Source: Desulfovibrionales bacterium
Lineage (GTDB): Bacteria > Desulfobacterota > Desulfovibrionia > Desulfovibrionales > Desulfomicrobiaceae
DNA length: 8,887 bases
Direction: 5' to 3'
NCBI GenBank assembly: GCA_012727515.1
Contig: JAAYGZ010000044.1
Span: forward strand, 1 to 8,887
Under the pieces are notes generated by a model. It was not told where the DNA came from and did no database searches. It saw nothing but the letters and a program-made list of their open reading frames with translations. Positions 7,010 through 8,887 of this stretch are shown one piece after another (the first letter of the stretch is position 1; the number at the start of each line of letters is the position of its first letter). Position numbers and translations under genes: made by a program.

Positions 7010-8007
7010 GTTCGTCCTTGTGCGCGGCGTCCACGTACAAAAGAAGCCACGGGTTTCAGGGCCAGCAGAAGTGTTTTGCGGGCCAGCCAGGCGCGTGTTT
7101 TACGGTCTGTGACAGCCAGTCGCCCCACGGTCATGGGGTTTGTGCCTGGGCCCACATATCCGGCCCCAAGAGTAAGCAGGCCCTCAAAGCCTGCTGTTCT
7201 GGCAGCCTGGATGGTTACTTCGTCATATTCACCCCAGGGCAGGCAGAGAAATGGGCACGGCTGGTCAAGAATGGCTTCCAGGCGCTGTTTGCTGCTGGAA
7301 AAATCATCCACGCACAAGGCCAGCCTGTCCGGGCTGTGTTGCACGGTCAGGGGCTGGCCTCGCCAATCCAGGCCAAATCCTGCCTGGGCATAGGCGCTGC
7401 CCACAGGATAAACAGGCGTGCTGTCTGTGCTTTCCGGGCCGCACAAGGCGCGGTGGCTCCAGTGACTGTTGTCATAGAGCAGGCCCGTGGAGCGGGTACT
7501 GATAAAACAGGCCTGGTGCGCGGCAGAATGGGCATAGACTTCCAGGCCCAGGTCATGGACCAGGGCGCGGATTTCCGCGTGATTCATGAATCCAGAGCAG
7601 TCTCCGTGCAGGGCCTGGGTCATGATGGCAGGAAAATCAGGCACCTGAGGCAGATCAGCGCTCTGATCAGCGCGGGGGCGCATGGCCCCTGGGACAAGAA
7701 AATCCGTGATGCCAAAAAATGCGGCCTGCATATTGCGGCGCATCAGTTCGGGCACGGCATAGACCCAGTTATCCAGGGTGCAGTCGTCAAAAGTCAGCAC
7801 AAGGGCACCTTTCTGAACCGGGGCCTGTTTGCGGATGCAGCGGTAGAGCTGGCGCAGGCTGATGGTTGTAAAGCCCAGGCGCAGCAGAAGGTCCAGGTGG
7901 CGGGCAAATTTTTCAGGGCTCATGCGGCTGTGGGGCCGCACCTGATGATAGCACAGGACCGGAATGCTTGTGCCGCAGATGGATTGCAGCCAGGTCACCA
8001 GGTTCAT
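7006..8007 (-). CDS. Polysaccharide deacetylase family protein (NodB/CE4 homology)
   Basis: This 333-residue protein carries the NodB-homology signature. TFDD at 72-75 gives the catalytic base D74 and metal ligand D75. HSAAH at 160-164 fits the H(S/T)xxH metal-binding pair H160/H164. PWGEYD at 257-262 matches the third conserved motif. VLCYHQV (17-23) is the usual first strand. The family removes N-acetyl groups from GlcNAc or GalNAc in glycans. About 70 residues between the His pair and DDFSSSKQRLE (234-244) are longer than in compact members and look like an insertion. There is no clear signal peptide or strong membrane segment, so it probably acts in the cytoplasm on a lipid-linked or nucleotide-linked sugar before export. 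Start ATG overlaps the upstream glycosyltransferase stop (ATGA, 8007-8004), with a modest AGGTG site. The basic C-terminus (310-333) could bind membrane. The substrate is not predictable, and other amidohydrolase activity remains possible. Confidence 0.88.
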   Translation of the reverse strand: MNLVTWLQSICGTSIPVLCYHQVRPHSRMSPEKFARHLDLLLRLGFTTISLRQLYRCIRKQAPVQKGALVLTFDDCTLDNWVYAVPELMRRNMQAAFFGITDFLVPGAMRPRADQSADLPQVPDFPAIMTQALHGDCSGFMNHAEIRALVHDLGLEVYAHSAAHQACFISTRSTGLLYDNSHWSHRALCGPESTDSTPVYPVGSAYAQAGFGLDWRGQPLTVQHSPDRLALCVDDFSSSKQRLEAILDQPCPFLCLPWGEYDEVTIQAARTAGFEGLLTLGAGYVGPGTNPMTVGRLAVTDRKTRAWLARKTLLLALKPVASFVRGRRAQGRT

Positions 8008-8887
8008 GGGCGCACCTGCTGCATCAGTTCAGTGTACAAGGCCACGGTTCTGTCACGCATGGCTTCAATGGAAAACTGCGCTCGCAGGCGCTTCTGATCT
8101 GCCGGGGGCAAGGCCAGGGCCTGGTGCAGTTGCGCAGCCACTGGTTCTGTGTCCTGCAAAAAGATCAGACGCGGGTAATAGGTCTGAATTTCCCTGAGCG
8201 GAGCCGTGGGCACTGCCAGAATGGGCAGGCCATGAGCCGCAGCTTCCAGAACTACTCCGGGCATGCCCTCAACTCCTGGTTCAGAACAAAAAACCAGGGC
8301 GTCCATGGCCGCGTAGCAGCGATGCACGTCCTGGCGCTGGCCCAGAAATGTTACCTGCTGGTCCATGCCCCAGGCCTTGACCCATGCCTGTTGTGCTTCC
8401 AGGGCCGGGCCTTTGCCCACAACCAGAAAATGAAAATGTCCGGGCGCTTCCTGGGTGGCAGTATGTGCCAGACGCAAGAAATGCTCCAGGCCCTTGCCCG
8501 CAACCAGACGCCCCACAAAGCCAATGAGCCGGGCTGATGCAGGCACGCCCAGTTCTGCGCGAGACAGGGGCTCGGCAGCATCCGGCAGGTGCAGACCATT
8601 GTGGAGCAGGGTCAGCATGGACCAGGGCAGGCCTGTGTGCTGTTGAAAATAGGTGCGGGATTCTTCAGAAACAAACAGAACGCGCTGGGTGCACAGACGA
8701 TGGACCAGGGTTTCTTCGTACACCTGCTTGGTGCGGCGCCAGGACGTTTGGCCATACCAATGCAGTGCACTCAGATGAACCTGGCCCACGCGCACAGGCA
8801 CCTGAGCCAGGGTAGCGGCGAGCAGGCCAAAGATATTACCACCAAAAGAATGAGTATGCACAATATGGGCCTGGTGCTGTTGAAAAA
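8004..8887 (-). CDS. GT4 family glycosyltransferase, 5' end cut by window
   Basis: The frame stays open to the window edge, with 293 residues visible. The apparent start at 8861 is an internal GTG: the residues upstream of it (FQQHQAHIV) continue the family motif IVHTHSFGGNIFG (8-20), so the true start lies beyond 8887. Visible landmarks, counted from the first whole codon, are VPVRVGQVH (29-37), LFVSEES (70-76), LLHNGLHLP (93-101), IGFVGRLVAGKGLEHF (121-136) and HFLVVGKGP (152-160). EGMPGVVLEAAAHGLP follows at 206-221, with E206 and E214 as the EX7E pair. About 80-100 N-terminal residues appear missing compared with the family's usual 370-390. It transfers a sugar from an activated donor in the cytoplasm; donor and acceptor are unknown. 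The stop overlaps the deacetylase start by 4 bases, so it belongs to the same operon. VLFVSEESRTYFQQHTG fits the acceptor-side helix that precedes the linker. Confidence 0.92.
   Translation of the reverse strand, partial: FQQHQAHIVHTHSFGGNIFGLLAATLAQVPVRVGQVHLSALHWYGQTSWRRTKQVYEETLVHRLCTQRVLFVSEESRTYFQQHTGLPWSMLTLLHNGLHLPDAAEPLSRAELGVPASARLIGFVGRLVAGKGLEHFLRLAHTATQEAPGHFHFLVVGKGPALEAQQAWVKAWGMDQQVTFLGQRQDVHRCYAAMDALVFCSEPGVEGMPGVVLEAAAHGLPILAVPTAPLREIQTYYPRLIFLQDTEPVAAQLHQALALPPADQKRLRAQFSIEAMRDRTVALYTELMQQVRP

Larger units (their letters stand above)
1..8887 (-). other. Single overlapping-gene operon for LPS/surface glycan assembly and export
   Basis: Eight minus-strand genes follow one another without a gap. 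The junction overlaps in transcription order are 8007-8004 (ATGA), 7009-7006 (ATGA), 5948-5945 (GTGA), 4737-4731 (ATGCTGA), 3587-3580 (ATGATTGA), 2970-2967 (ATGA) and 1198-1195 (ATGA). Such a chain implies one transcript and coupled translation. No promoter or terminator falls inside, and both operon ends lie beyond the window. Products cover glycan building, trimming, acceptor modification, export and ligation, with a signalling protein last. Confidence 0.85.

Noticed and set aside
7653..7673. Direct repeat GATCAGCGC (7653-7661 and 7665-7673)
   Set aside because: It is short and lies in the deacetylase coding frame, where it encodes the repeated peptide ADQSAD. It is best explained as coincidental coding sequence, not an operator.
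6158..8097. Long plus-strand open frames of 411 and 359 codons (6158-7393 and 7018-8097)
   Set aside because: They lie exactly opposite clear glycosyltransferase and deacetylase genes. Their translations are rich in Gln, Gly, His and Ala with no recognisable domain, and they have no ribosome-binding site. They are shadows of codon bias on the minus strand.

Overview
All identifiable genes lie on the minus strand. They form one unbroken block of eight genes read from high to low coordinates. Nothing is intergenic: each of the seven junctions is a start/stop overlap of 4, 7 or 8 bases. The first gene (8004-8887) is cut at its 5' end by the window edge, and the last (1-1198) is cut at its 3' end. 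The operon promoter and terminator are therefore outside the window. I see no RNA gene, insertion sequence, CRISPR array, tandem repeat or attachment site.

In transcription order the genes are: a GT4 glycosyltransferase (partial, 8887-8004); a polysaccharide deacetylase of the NodB/CE4 type (8007-7006); a second GT4 glycosyltransferase (7009-5945); a polytopic O-antigen ligase (WaaL/Wzy_C) family protein (5948-4731, GTG start); a third GT4-like glycosyltransferase (4737-3580); a YrbL-type kinase-fold protein (3587-2967); an MsbA-like ABC exporter (2970-1195); and a response regulator with two receiver domains and an HD-GYP cyclic-di-GMP phosphodiesterase domain (1198-<1).

Together these look like a lipopolysaccharide (or lipid-linked surface glycan) assembly operon. 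Cytoplasmic glycosyltransferases would build and the deacetylase would trim the sugar. The kinase-like protein may modify the lipid A/core acceptor. The MsbA-like transporter would flip lipid A-core across the inner membrane, and the ligase would join glycan to core on the periplasmic face. The unexpected member is the signalling gene at the end: a cyclic-di-GMP degrading response regulator coupled by an ATGA overlap to the exporter.

An MsbA-like flippase next to a WaaL-like ligase points to a Gram-negative, LPS-making bacterium. The moderately GC-rich, CTG/GCC-rich codons, the YrbL-msbA pairing and the REC-REC-HD-GYP protein would fit a deltaproteobacterium of the Desulfovibrio type. That taxonomic guess is weak and rests on no search.
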